Position numbers and translations under genes: made by a program
Shown here: piece by piece, positions 12,085 to 23,519 of the stretch
How positions within the stretch are numbered: position 1 is the stretch's first letter
Layout: the number at the start of each line of letters is the position of its first letter
Source: Hymenopellis radicata
Taxonomy: Eukaryota; Basidiomycota; Agaricomycetes; Agaricales; Physalacriaceae
Assembly: GCA_015501595.1 (NCBI GenBank)
Contig: JADNRX010000245.1
Coordinates: 1-64,000 of the forward strand
Length of the DNA stretch: 64,000 bases
Reading direction: 5' to 3'
Notes under the pieces: generated by a model
The model's input: only the letters and a program-made list of their open reading frames with translations
What the model was told of the DNA's origin: nothing
Database searches by the model: none

Positions 12085-12662
12085 ACTTTGTACACATTGT
12101 AAATTTCACTCAAATTGGACACTAGTTCTTTCAAATCATCTTCTTCGAGATCTGTGTCATTTTCCGAGTGCCTTGGGCAGCCGCCGCGCAGACCCCAGAG
12201 GCGAGGCTGATAATACTATTGCATGCAAGACACGACTGTCCATAATGGTATGGTATGATGTCACACGGGAAGTTATTGCTCAAGTGTGCGTTTTAGTGAA
12301 CGGAATAGAGACGATGTAGTACACGATCTGATCGGTTCTAAAGTCTTTCACAGAAACCCTGTAAAGGCATGAATGGCCCAACTTCGCTTGTTGTCGCGTA
12401 AAAGCGAGCGGGCGGATTGGGTCGGTCATGGTGGTCAACAGTGAAGGTGCTGGGTCTAGTTTATGTGCACGTCCAATTTCAAACCCTAACCATAGGGTTG
12501 AAATTCTTTGTACCCTGTCGCGATCCTCACGGCCACCTGGCCTGTTGCGAATTTAAACACTCGCCAGCAAGTTGAAGATGCTCAAGCCAGCAACAGTCCA
12601 GTCGTCAACATCATTACAGCCAGGTTACAACTACAATCTTCGAGCGCACGTTCCGGTCATAA
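12085..12662. other. Intergenic
   Basis: Convergent 3' ends of the membrane-protein and GT18-like genes. Only short scattered open frames; no gene, RNA or repeat recognised. Confidence 0.5.
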
Positions 12663-14447
12663 TTATCTAACCAGAACGGGCCAAAATATTGAGGTCCGCC
12701 CAAGGCAAGCCCGAATTATAATGTAAAGAGCTATTCGACAATAGTGAGCTTGCTGACGAAAATAATACATGTTGAGCAGACTTACCGGTCCCTCCGCTAA
12801 TCCCGCTTGGCGTGCCTCCAATAACGCAGCAGCCTCAGCCCTCCAGTCATGTTCGAGGAGTTTTCCAAGTCTGTATTCGACCGAGGACATTTTCATGCGC
12901 TCAAGCACATAGCTATGATCGAGTTAGCTTTGTGAGCAGCTAATTCAGAATGATGCCTACCTCTCGATGGGGTTCGCCGCCGCGCTCTTGATCGCGTCCA
13001 CGAACCCGTCGCGGTCGTCCGCGAATACGTGATACACATAAGGCGCAGAGAGATGTAACAACATACTATGCTGCGTCCTCCAACTCGATCGATCGTTTCG
13101 GTTGTTCTCATCCCACTGGGAGGCCAAAATCAGATGGAACCAGAAGGAGATTTGGCCCGAGACGCACCTCGAAAATGGGATTAATAAACGGGATTCCGAG
13201 GCATAGCGCATCGTAAGGCGTCGGAGACCTGATATTTCCGCACACGTCACTTGAATACTCGTGCATACTGCGACTCAACTCACAGTAAAGGATTTCCGAG
13301 CCCTACAAGCGCGACAGATCTGGACAGTATGTCGTAAAATTCATCCTGCTGTATGTGGCCAACATTCTTTATGCTGGCCGCCAAAGTGACGTCGGGTTCG
13401 GGCTCGAAGGGGAGATTCCTGGCTCCGACTACGAAAGACATCCCCGTTGCATTAGCGGCAGCGTCGAAGAAGTCGGGTGTCCAGGGGGTACTGTCGGGAA
13501 GAAAGAATTTTAGGAACTTGGCAAGGATGTACGCCTGTGAATCCCGTTGTGAATGCGGAATAAACGGGTATTTTTGACACTGCGCTTCGATGCTGTAGCC
13601 GAGATAGCTATTGGGTGCATGTCCTAAGATCTCGTACTGATATGCAAAACAGCTTGAATCAGCAGACAGAAGAGATTCGGATGAGGGACAGCTCACATCT
13701 TCTGGACTTAGTGTCCATTTAGCACCGAGCGGGTTGCTTGGTTCGGTCCAGTAGGACAAGGAAAACATTTTCCACGCTGGAATACCTGTCGGATTTTCCT
13801 CAGATATCGCGCAGGTTGGCTCTCTCAAGCACTGGAAGGACTGGTCATCCCCCGTGATAATCATCTTAACAAGATTGTCGAAGATGTGGTAAAATTGTGT
13901 AGCGGCAATCATGTCGAGAGCAAATAACACGGTATAGCCCATGTTTTTCAACGCTCGGAACTGTGTGGCAATGATATTAATCCGTCACGAACATTCACGA
14001 CAAAAAAATCAGCAGCGTACGTACCGTGGACATTGCCCAGACGACCTCTCCACTTATGTAACCCCCCTGTAGGCCTGTGCGGAAGTGATAATGCGCGAGA
14101 ATAACCACTAGAGCAGATAAAACAATAGTCAGAGGGTGGCAGAGACTCGGTGCGGGGCATGACACACCTTTCGTTTGATTCTGTGCACAGTTCCCGCGCT
14201 CGATGCAACGAAACAGGGCTTGTGTCGCTTCCTGGTTCTTTGTTATCCACCCAAACTTTTGATCAGGATATAACGCAGGCGCGATGATGTCGATATTCGC
14301 TGCAGCCTCGGTAGAACCAAGGGGTGCGCCGGAGATACTTGTCATAGAAACAGAGCGAGGATAAATGAACATGCCAAGCGAAATCATTATGATAACCATG
14401 AGGGGGACTAGACGTGCGCCCAAGTGAACACGTATGGCGGTTTTCAT
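12663..14447 (-). CDS. Glycosyltransferase family 18-like type II membrane protein
   Basis: Starts at ATG 14447 with a basic head and one signal-anchor segment (LVPLMVIIMISLGMFIY), the layout of a Golgi type II glycosyltransferase. Exons then give a region containing GYTVLFALDMIAATQFYHIF, a segment with LGYSIEAQC followed by QAYILAKFLKFF (about 13500-13600), the block VALVGLGNPLL|SPTPYDALCLGIPFINP (about 13180-13300), then YVYHVFADD and IKSAAANPIER (12960-13040) and a C-terminal helix-rich tail. This order matches fungal GT18 proteins, relatives of the alpha-1,6-mannosyl beta-1,6-N-acetylglucosaminyltransferase (MGAT5) family. At least seven exons. The exact 3' end is uncertain: reading on gives a stop at 12663, but a donor near 12785 is possible. 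Confidence 0.72.
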
Positions 14448-15258
14448 CGTGGAAGAGGGAGCTGTCTAAGCTGAGGAATAGGAAAATGCACTCTCGCGAG
14501 GAGGTTTTGTACTCCTCCGGGCATGAGACAACGTTGAGATTTTCTTCCAGAGTCTGAGCCATGAGTATGAACGATGAGAGACGAAATCTCCGACTGAGAC
14601 GAAACTCTGTTGGTGGCGGGAGACCAAACGCTGAGACATAAACGAACAAGCCAGCTACTATGCCGCGTTTAGTCAGCCCCCTAATGAAGGCATCAACGTC
14701 CACCGCCCCGACGCGTCCGTCGAAAGTTTATCAAAACTTGGGTTTCGTAAACGCGACTGATATCAATTTGTACATGAACATTCAGACGTACAGCCCGAGT
14801 AAGTACCTACAGTGACAATAAATATTGTCGACGGCAGCATTTAAAGGAGGTTTACGTGCCGGTCGCAGTTCCTAATGGTAAGACAAGAAGAAGAATGACA
14901 TCCCAGCGATTGTTGGGCAATCGCCGAGTTCCGCACCACGCGTGTGTCCGGTCACACATTGCGGCGGAGCACCAAAGCTGTTGACGGTTTGAACGCCACT
15001 TGCGAATCTCGCAAAGGCTAGCCGAAGTTGAAAAGGGAGTAGAATGCAAGCACCGTGAGGTGCCTTTGATCAATGAGCTGTTGGGCAGAATCTAGCTATA
15101 TGGATCGGCACCGTCTCACGTCCGTTCTCCTGTCCCGTCCCACCTTCTGTCTCTCCTTATACGACTTGCCCGATCCCGGCACCTGATGCAGTTCGACTCA
15201 AAGGCGTCTACGACCTGTATAATATTGTACAACTTGTAATTTTCTTCTACACTCCTCA
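14448..15258. other. Intergenic
   Basis: Upstream of the GT18-like gene and downstream of pyruvate decarboxylase. Open frames here lack ATG starts or family resemblance; a 146-residue frame overlapping the GT18-like start begins with GTG and is not used. Nothing else seen. Confidence 0.45.
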
Positions 15259-17510
15259 CTACTTGGCACGACCCACGGCGTTCGCGATATTCGCAAGAAC
15301 ATCCGGAGCATCAAACTTGTCCAACATCACTTCCACCAACTGTATCCGCGAGGCACCAGCAAACTCCGATTCGTTCAGTAGATTGGACAACTCGGCTTTG
15401 GTGTTCACGGTGAAGGATTTGCTCGACTTCAATTCAGAATCTCCGAGGTCCTGTAACAAAGACGTCCATCTCCAGTTCACAATGTCATGGTATTTCCTGT
15501 CCAAACATTATCAATTTGCGTTGAGATGGGGAGAACAGATACCGACTTTTGAGGACTACGAACGCATCTCTCGATGGTATATCCGCTGTTGTTGAGGAGG
15601 AATATGGTGGGGTGTACGCCCTTCCCGATCATAGTCGATAGCTCCTGGACACCAACTTGCCTAGTTCAAAGTTAAGATGACATCAAGTTTACCCAGGCAA
15701 GATCATACGTACAGACTGCCATCGCCTATGAACAAGATCGTCCTGCCGCCAGTAGTCTCACGGGCGGCTATAGCAGCACCCAAGGTTCCCCGACTGTATA
15801 ACCTATGCTACCGAAGAGGATCTGGCTGACTAAAGTGCAGTCGTCTGCGAACGGAACGTCCAATATACCAAAGCTGGCGGTCCCTAGGATTCAACGAGTG
15901 TCAGTTCAAGAGGCATTATTATCAACAAAAAGGATAGGACCTGTTTCGGTAACTATCACATCCCCGCGCTTAAAAAACTGCGACATGCGAGGCCATAACC
16001 ATTTCTGCGTTATAACATCGCTTTCGTCCGCTGGTAAGACAGCGTTGAAACGCGGAACGGTAACCGACGCAGGCCTATAAGCCTGTAGACGTTCCGCCAA
16101 CTTGGGTAGAATTCCTTTCATTCCCACTGATGGATACTCTTTGTCGAAGATCTGTGTCCTCGTCGAATGGAACTAGAGATGCCATGAGATACGTGAAGCG
16201 AAAGGCTGGAGAGTCACTTGCCTGGATGACGCGGGAGGGCAGTAATTTATTTGTGAATAAACCGGTGTTAAAATCCGTTATTAGGTATCCAATCGTTAGC
16301 ACAAGTTTAGCGGATTCCACCGCCTCTTTAGTCTCGAGACGACTAAAGGCGCCAATGTAGATCTTTGAGCGAGTTCTGTCAACGAACACAATAGTATTAT
16401 TGAAAGACCTACACCTCCATAACGCTCGTATCCTTCATCTATCGTCGCCTTCCCATCGGAGTGGAATACACCGAGAAGCCCACTTTCTTGATGAAGTCCA
16501 CGGTCTCCTTCTCCGCTCCTTTCCGAAGGCTGCATACATCGACCAAAATGATCACGTCCCCAGCGGAGCCTTGGACAAGCTTCTCTACCTCTTCAAGGAC
16601 GGCATTCTCGTCATCTACCGGGTTGACGTGAACAGTTCGTTCTATAGGCCGCGCCAATGGTTCCGCAGATATCTTCGGTAGAACAAGGTCGATCGGGATG
16701 GCGAGGTATACCGGCCGCCTGAGGTTTATGCAATCGAGTAGGACGCGGTCGATTTCCGAAGCCGCTGTCTCTTCCTGCATGAGAAAGGCTTGAGACGCCG
16801 TGAAGAGCTTCGCTGCTTGAGCGTATACGTCGAATCTTGAGCCTCTGTCAGCTGAACGTCGTCAAACCTGTTTCATGAAAGCAAACCTTCCATCAGCGAG
16901 TGTGTGGTGAAGCGTGGGTTTAGCCTCTAGGTGGCTTCGACTGGGCACTCCGACGATGTGCACGACAGGTATCATTTCAGAGTACGCTGAGCGCGTGTCA
17001 GCGGTCTCCGCAATCTGGAAGAGAACTCATACCTCCAGCAATTCCATTCAATGCCGAAAGCTCTCCGACGCCAAATCTACAACTGTCAGGCGAATAATTC
17101 ATTCTGAAGAAAGAAGACCTGCGTTGTCAAAAGAGCACCAACGCTGTCGCGCTTAACACGCGCATAACCATCGGCGGCATAAGCAGCGTTGAGCTCATTA
17201 CTATCGAGGCGTCAAGCCGCGTCAATGAACGCTTGATAACTCAAACATACCAATTGCCGACCCAGTCCATATTTGGATCATCTTCCACGAGATCCTGGAT
17301 CATCAACTCAGTTCAAGCAATCAGAGAACCTGACGACGCGGACCAGAAATCCAAGATTGAAATCCCCCGGCACTCCGAACATCGTCTGATTGAAGCCATA
17401 AGTCGATAGCGAGTCACAACGTGCGCAAGAGACCGACCGAAACTCCAAGCTGCTTCAGCCTCTCGAGCAAGTAGTTTCCAATCGTGATTTCCTTCGGGAT
17501 TGTCAGCCAT
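15259..17510 (-). CDS. PDC: Pyruvate decarboxylase (thiamine diphosphate-dependent)
   Basis: Converts pyruvate to acetaldehyde and CO2 in the cytosol, with ThDP and magnesium. Visible landmarks in order: TMFGVPGDFNLGFL; NELNAAYAADGYARVK with the catalytic-site Glu (about 17155-17195); FGVGELSALNGIAG; PTLHHTLADGRF containing the His-His pair (about 16900-16925); the middle domain with VILVDVCSLRKGAEKE and SVYSTPMGK; and the C-terminal ThDP-binding IGDGSLQ...LLNNSGYTIER (about 15560-15760), ending at 15259. Introns are short; one is GC-AG. The N-terminus is unclear: the ATG at 17510 is one base out of frame with the conserved ITIGNYLLERLKQLG segment, so either an upstream exon supplies the start or one base is wrong near 17490. 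Confidence 0.9.
17077..17122 (-). other. GC-AG intron (46 nt) in pyruvate decarboxylase
   Basis: The conserved join ALLTT|FGVGEL is recovered in frame only with a donor starting gcaggt at 17122 and the acceptor ttgtag at 17077. The nearby gt (4 bases further on) would shift the frame. It is the second such intron in this window. Confidence 0.6.
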
Positions 17511-18277
17511 GTCACCTCATCCAGCTAGGTTTACACTGACCGACATTATGATGGGGAGATAGAAAAGCCTGGCCCTTTATAGCTTTTCGTTGAAACGGGG
17601 TAAGCATGATCATATGACTGACGCCTTCCATCGGTGAGAAGAGTCGGAAGACGGTGAATGGTCCTCCGGTTACCTATATAGCCGAGCGGTCCCGAATCTA
17701 CCATCCACATTCATTGCTCCTGTAGCAGGAAGACTCTGAGCACCAATTTTAAACGTCGGATGGTTGGGTGAGTATCCGTCGATCCGGGGCGTGGCTCGAT
17801 GCCAAGACATTCGGCGACGGCCAGGCTCCAGATAGTCGAAAGAACTTGCCAAATCTTGCGTCCATGACCTCTTGAAGCTGACCGAAAGGGTCTGTGGCGC
17901 CACGTCGCCGGGGCAGTCTGATATGTGGAGACTAAAATCAGCTTTGTGCCCTACCGTGAAATGGCAGCTGTCCTCGGTCCTCGTCTGGGACATGACCGTG
18001 CAGAATGAAAGACCTACACCGCATCCTTGAGTCAAGACAGGTACCATGGCCGCATGCGTGTCTCTTTTTCCCTGGGACGCGAGGACCCATTCTGGAAGCC
18101 CTCGCGTTGATTTACGAACACGGCAGGCTGATTGTATGCGGTGGCGGCACGAAGAAGGTTCCGAGCAGAGAATGTTTCCGAAAGCTGATAAAGAGAGACT
18201 CAGCGTCCATTAGGGCCAACTTACATTGAAGAATCGATCCAAAGAGATGTGATGCGCGTATTAGATTAAGAGGTTGC
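17511..18277. other. Upstream region of pyruvate decarboxylase
   Basis: Holds the probable promoter and 5' leader of the decarboxylase gene and the 3' flank of the Tse2-like gene. A 125-residue minus-strand open frame (17670-18047) has no recognisable features and I do not call it a gene. Confidence 0.4.
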
Positions 18278-18977
18278 TCATACAGTAAATGGATAGCGCT
18301 CGACGAACTCTGCCTGTGTCATCTCCTCGCTGTTCTGCTGGCAGAACTCTGTCACTTTTTTGTTTAATTGGGCGAGTGTCATGGGAGTATTGCACTGAAT
18401 GGAGTGAAGGTCGGAGTGCTCGTGTAGTAGTACGAGGTCGTCGGGAAGTTTCTTGCCTGTATACAATGTAAGTGGACGAACCCAGCATTTAAGTGTTGGA
18501 ATGTACCAGGAAGGATGCGGTATACCGTTGTACCCTTGCCTCGGAAATTACGCACGACTTCCTGCAACATGGGACCGTCCGGATGAACGGAAGCGCCATT
18601 AGGACCTAATTAACGCGTCAAGTTGTAGACTTGATCCTGAAATATTGCCCACCTATCCAGAAGTCGCCTTTTGCGGGATGAACCAGACCATCTTCGTGAA
18701 TGTGCAGGTCATATGAGCTCCTTCCCTTGGCCTTTTGCTCTGCAAAGTCGCGCAAAATAACTTTTTTGGTCGCGTTTATGCTGAAGAGCTCGTAGGGAAC
18801 TGTCGTATACCTGCCAAGAAGCGGCGGCTTGGGTTTTTCAGTCGAGTAGAATGCCCGAGATACTCCTGTTAGCGGGCGGATGCTCTGACATGGCGTCGAG
18901 AGTCGAACGAGGGATGGTGGCAGAGCACGAATTCGGAACGCGGCGGTCATGATGAGCAACGCGTTGGGTCTGGTCAT
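18278..18977 (-). CDS. Tse2-like ADP-ribosyltransferase toxin-domain protein, possible mitochondrial presequence
   Basis: Three exons. The reading starts at ATG 18977 or, more likely, the internal ATG at 18950, which is the one kept in the second copy. The first 40 residues are rich in Arg/Ser/Leu without acids, like a mitochondrial presequence. Then come a tyrosine/leucine block (TTVPYELFSINAT), ILRDFAEQKAKGRSSYDLHI, a Gly/Pro segment (HPAKGDFWIGPNG), PMLQEVVRNFRGKGTTVYRI and LPDDLVLLHEHSDLHSIQC, ending near 18278. This order matches the fungal proteins carrying the Tse2 fold (Pfam ADPRTs_Tse2), related to a Pseudomonas type VI effector toxin. Introns at about 18610-18655 and 18464-18512 are GT-AG. 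Whether it is toxic, and what it modifies, cannot be told from sequence. A truncated duplicate lies at 28.1-28.5 kb. Confidence 0.65.
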
Positions 18978-19118
18978 GGCACGTGGTTTTGCCGTAGTCC
19001 TTGGATTTACACAAGTATATACACTCTCCCTCCAACTTGTCGCGTCTTTCTGACTGCTTGCCTGAATTTTATCACTCTTACTTGGTGACATATCTCTTCT
19101 CTTGACTCTTGGATCCAT

Positions 19119-20700
19119 GGACAATCGACTCAGCTTCGCACGCCTCGACGATCACAAGCTTGTCGCAGCTAATCGTGGTCCCATTTTCGTGACGAGTTCC
19201 CCCAAGTCCTTCGGGATTGACACGTTGCTCTCGCTCTCATTGACCACATAGGTCCCTTCAACCTCTGTATTGCACGAGGATGATTAGACTCTATGGTTAT
19301 ATGTCGCCCAGGAACACCCACATGTCCAGGATTCCATCCGACACTTCGTTCGGTGTCTCCTTCTTTCTTGTCCCCAGATCCCAGTATAACCAGCTGGACG
19401 AACGGCGGTTGATAGAGCTCAGACTGGGATATTGTCTCGACTCTCGACGTCCCAACTTGAAGAAGGATCCTTGAGTCCAAGGTGCACGCGTCTTTATCTT
19501 CACTGCAGATCAGGATTCCCACAGATATAAGGACGAATTTTACCCTCTTCCCATTGCGGGGTATCGATTCGTCTTCGTCGCCTAGCCCACGGGTGGTGCG
19601 CGCAACTCTCAGAACCCACGAGGTGAAGCGAGAATCAGACTTTCACGCACTGCTCTCCGAATTGCGTAACGGACATCGGATATCTGGAAAAGGCAGATCG
19701 GCCGCTTCACAACAAGGCAACAAGTGGTGACATCGATCCGCCTTCTTCGTTCGCTATCCCGATCTTCTTATGAAGCCTGCCTGCTAGTGGATATTAAGAT
19801 CGCGCTCACAGCAGGATTTTCCGATGCGATTTTTGAGACTATCGGATAGGATGTGAAGCCACCAGGATACTCTGGGACGACACGCGTAAAGCGAATTGGA
19901 GAAACACGACTTCCCTCAGTCCTCCTTGTCACAACGGTAGGCATTCCACGTCGCGTTTACATGGTCTGATTCACATGCATCATAGATCCTAACATCTAGG
20001 CTCTACTAGGCGCCGTCAACCTCGACGACCAGCATATTGAGGTGCTCTTTCTATCCCTACCACTTTGCTTGAACGAATACAATACTCGCGCAATGGAAGA
20101 CCTTCCGAGGTTCTCATGACAGCCTTCCGCCGCCTCTTTCGATCCCTCTGTGACGTGTATGAGGCCCGCGAGGCCGACGCTGGCCAAATCAGATTCCTGT
20201 ATCATAGTTCGTACCCTATAATGCCCAGGACGACGGCGCCACAGCTCCGTTTACGGACATCATGCGACTCAGCCAGATCCGTCTCGTCTTTACTGACCAT
20301 ACCGACGACAGCAAAGACATCATCGTCAAGTTCGGAAACGATCGCTGTGAAGCACACCAGGCAGTAGCACTGGCCAGCTCTCCTCAGCTACTCCGTCCTC
20401 GATGGCAGCATATGGATGGTGGTGATGGAGACTTGAAAGAAGGGCTTCAAGCCATGTTATGAAATTCGTAGCATTGAGCAGTAGGTCATCAATCGGTCTG
20501 TAAGAGCATGTTTTATGGGCTTGGATTCGTGTATGGAGACCTGCGTGACACGAACGTATATTTTCGTGAAGGCGCGGATGGCTGAGAGTGTCAGCTCATG
20601 ATTTTGACTGGGCTTGGCGGGATGGGACAGTTGTGTACCCCATATGTGGAGACCTAAGCTCTACTTGGATGGGCAGTTGACGAGTTTTTGAAGAGGCGTG
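19119..20700 (+). pseudogene. Broken mushroom-type kinase-like gene
   Basis: Pieces of a fungal kinase-like protein occur in order but in changing frames with stops between. They are an opening frame MDNRLSFARLDDHKLV (19119), TLFPLRGIDSSSSPSPRVVR (about 19535-19600), LNEYNTRAMEDLP (about 20070-20105), an N-lobe-like block IRLVFTDHTDDSKDIIVKFG with the expected VKF lysine (about 20275-20340), the catalytic-loop-like GFVYGDLRDTN (about 20520-20556) and HDFDWAWRDGTVVYP (about 20605-20645), the DFD standing where kinases have DFG. Stops and frame changes between the blocks make a normal product unlikely. Divergent from the Tse2-like gene, whose upstream DNA it shares. Confidence 0.55.
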
Positions 20701-21147
20701 CCGTTTTCAATCGGTTCAGATAGGTAGCGGCGTTCAGTTTTGAGCTCCGTCCTACAATGACTTTGTTCTTTTCGGTAAGCAGCTATTGTTACGGTTATTC
20801 TGCTCAGAGCTAGGGAGGTTCGATGTCAGGCCTCAGGTTCCACTTACCATTCCTCAGATAACTCATAGCGCGCGCAAGTCATTGTTGTACGTGGATTGTC
20901 CCGGTCAAGTCTTTCTTTCACGCAGGTGAGTGTACAGGCGGTCTCGAGTATGTAGTGAAGCCCTAAATGTGTTTCCAGCAAGGAACGACACATTGCAGGT
21001 AGCAAGGACGTCATATGTTACATGTTAACCACATCATGCCTTGCTTTCTCTTTCATGTGTGACACAACTTTGTAAGATAGATGGGGAAACAGATAGGTAA
21101 ATTTGGGTACACAGTGTGATACATGATACATTGCCACACGTAGCCCA
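20701..21147. other. Intergenic
   Basis: No open frame of note on either strand; AT content rises toward 21000-21130. Nothing recognised. Confidence 0.5.
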
Positions 21148-22325
21148 TTACAGGCCGTTCATTCGCTTGAATTCTTTCTCTGCATCGTCAATAACCTTCC
21201 GCCACCAGATCCGAAACAGAAGAGTGTGGTAGCCCTGATCGTCCACCGCTTTCAATATCTCACATGAGTCTACCGGGATCATTAGAGGCGCCTTCTCCTC
21301 GTCTTCTTCAACATAGTAACTGCCCTTGGGAGAAATCCGTGTGATGTCGACGGCAGGTGTAGCATCACGCTCGAAGCGAAAGAACTGCACCCATCGACCG
21401 CAAGCGCCAATCGCCCACACTACTTCCAATTCTTCCCATTGGTGGAAGATGAATTGAACATGCTGGACGATTTGGCCCATTGCGTTCTCAAGCGCCAAGG
21501 CAGCATCCACTTCAGAGATTACCCAACTATCCGGGGAATCGCCGTCATCAGTCACATCAGTGGCTGCCTCGTCAACATGAGTGTCGTTTTCGGTGACAGC
21601 ATCTTCATAGGAGGGAGGAACCTTGACTTCCAGGGAGGCCACTGGTACAGCCGGTGCCCGAGGATCAGCATTTGGCTGCCTCTGCAGGAGTGAATGAAGT
21701 CGTTCCCTTCTCAAGAAGAGACCGTCCGGTGTGCGGTAAATTGTTTTGGGGTTTGGTTTAGTGGCGGGGACAGTACTAGCAGTAGACACTGGAAGCGGTT
21801 TACGCGGACGACTAGAGGTTGCGTCGGCCACTTGGTTAGCCACTTGGTTTCCCGCCCCCTTCCACTTGTCGCCATCGAGACTTCGAACTATTCACGTTAG
21901 AGTATTATGGTGTTAGGAATATGTGAATGCTCACTGGAGTTTTTGAGGCCCGCAAGCTCCTTCGTAAGAGCTGGTCTTTTACGAGGGCTAGGTGGCCCAA
22001 CCGGCTCTTCTGGACGGTCCTGAAAGGTTGGATCATTCACGATTTCCTGCTGATCGCGAGTAATGAGCGAAGCGTAGGCCAACTCTGCCTGGGCTGTGCC
22101 TTCCAGACGAAGGGAGCCATTCGCTGAAGAATATATCGAGGCAAGGTAGTGCAGGCTTGATGCCGTCCAATATCTGTAATATGGATTCTCGCGTTTGTTG
22201 TCCTCACAGTCTAATAGCTGCTGAGCAGCTGCCTCAGCAAAGTCAGATTTGGCTAGAATAGCTTCATCGGGCCAAGTGGTGGCGAGTGCTGGATCAAAGC
22301 CAGGAGCGGGAAGAGCAGAAGACAT
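21148..22325 (-). CDS. Hypothetical protein with PPSY motif, two exons
   Basis: ATG at 22325. Exon 1 runs to about 21945, followed by a 45-50 nt GT-AG intron. Joining there in phase gives SLDGDKWKGAGNQVANQV and continues to the stop at 21148, about 375 residues. The first part is Ala/Asp-rich and helical; the middle is Pro/Ser/Thr-rich with a PPSYEDAV motif of the type bound by WW domains; the last third is folded-looking (IVQHVQFIFHQWEELEVVWA, GRWVQFFRFERDA). I recognise no family. Codon use looks normal and both exons are unbroken, so I regard it as a real gene. Confidence 0.6.
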
Positions 22326-22709
22326 GAAGTGAGGTGAAGTTCATACAAGAAATACAGACCTTTTTAAACCTTGAAGGCTCGGTCTTTTACGTAAAGAACG
22401 AAGGTCCGACAGCAGCGATAGCAATAACAGCAGCCTCATTGGGAACAATGAAAGCGAATTTCGGAAGATAGTGGCTGCGGATTCGTCCAAAAAGGGTTCC
22501 TGTTGTTCTGAAGCTGTGAAAGAACAATGGAAAGTGTGCATGCGGACCCACAACGCCAAGAACTGGGACGCACGAGGATGAAGGCTGTACTCCCGAAACA
22601 ATGGCTATGACCTGTTATAGGCTATAGCCATTGTTTACCAACGAGGAACGAGTAGCGACTGCGTTACTCAAGGTGGTCGGGGTATTCCGAGTCTATCACG
22701 TGTCACACG
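22326..22709. other. Intergenic, divergent promoters
   Basis: Between the minus-strand PPSY gene and the plus-strand gene at 22.7 kb. A minus-strand open frame covers part of it but has no features. Contains a near-repeat of atagccattgtt (22600-22635) in inverted and direct form. Otherwise nothing seen. Confidence 0.4.
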
Positions 22710-22778
22710 ATGGTTCATATAAATAGCTCGATCAACTTGTTCTTTACTAACAAACCCACCCAAAGCCGTTGTACCTTC

Positions 22779-23519
22779 ATGTCTGAAGCTGAGCCTATCC
22801 TCTTCGAGCCTCGGAACGGGGAATACTACCAGCGAGGTGTACGTGCAACCATCCCGCCAAGGTCACTACTCACACACTTGCAGGACTATGAGCACGTTTG
22901 CAGCCAGCAGCCACTTCCTATGGATGAGCTTCCAGAATACCTATGCGCTCTCCCTGGCTGGACGCCACCAAAGCTTTGGCTTGCGTGGCCTAGGGACCTG
23001 GGTATCCTTCTGAAAACTGTTGAGAAGGTCTATCCCTCTCTCATTATCCGTACCCATCGCCGCGAGGGCGAACCATTACGGACAAGCGTTTGCGCGCTCC
23101 CCAGAGCTATCCGGCGCGACTTTGTTCCCGACCCCGACTTCCATGAATGCGTCCAACTCGTTACCGTTGCTCTCGAAAACGGGGAGCAGGTTGCAGCCAT
23201 CGCTGTGGGTTGCACACGCATTGGCATGTTGAGCGCCAAAGCGATCGGGGAAATCCAAGCCAAGTTGGGTTTCGAAGAACCTCCCAAGTGGTGTATTGAT
23301 CCACATTTCTGGAAGTGGAGGCAACAGAGTGTGTTCGTCTTTCTCTCCTTTCTGGCTGCACTAACAACATTTAGAATCTCCTGTCGCAGCCTGATGATGC
23401 GCCGTCTCGAACTTCTTCTACTCTCTCTCCGATGTCGTAGCATACCTCGTTTTCTATGTTTTCCGATCGCATTCCAATCTGTAAATCCTGTCGTCGCCTC
23501 TTCCAGTGTTTACATCTAA
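22779..23519 (+). CDS. Hypothetical protein
   Basis: An unbroken plus-strand frame. ATG codons at 22710 and 22779 are both in frame; the second (MSEAEPILFEPRNGEYYQ) looks the better start. The folded region runs to about 23325 (PPKWCIDPHFWKWRQQ). A gt at 23328 and an ag at 23372 suggest an intron, after which the frame would change; reading through gives a Cys/Arg/Leu-rich tail that looks less natural. No known family. Confidence 0.5.
   Translation: MSEAEPILFEPRNGEYYQRGVRATIPPRSLLTHLQDYEHVCSQQPLPMDELPEYLCALPGWTPPKLWLAWPRDLGILLKTVEKVYPSLIIRTHRREGEPLRTSVCALPRAIRRDFVPDPDFHECVQLVTVALENGEQVAAIAVGCTRIGMLSAKAIGEIQAKLGFEEPPKWCIDPHFWKWRQQSVFVFLSFLAALTTFRISCRSLMMRRLELLLLSLRCRSIPRFLCFPIAFQSVNPVVASSSVYI

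Noticed and set aside
14263..14703. 146-residue minus-strand frame upstream of the GT18-like gene
   Set aside because: It starts at GTG, overlaps the true start in another frame and shows no resemblance to the family.
17670..18047. 125-residue minus-strand frame upstream of pyruvate decarboxylase
   Set aside because: No domain, no splice context and low resemblance to real proteins; it lies in the promoter region.
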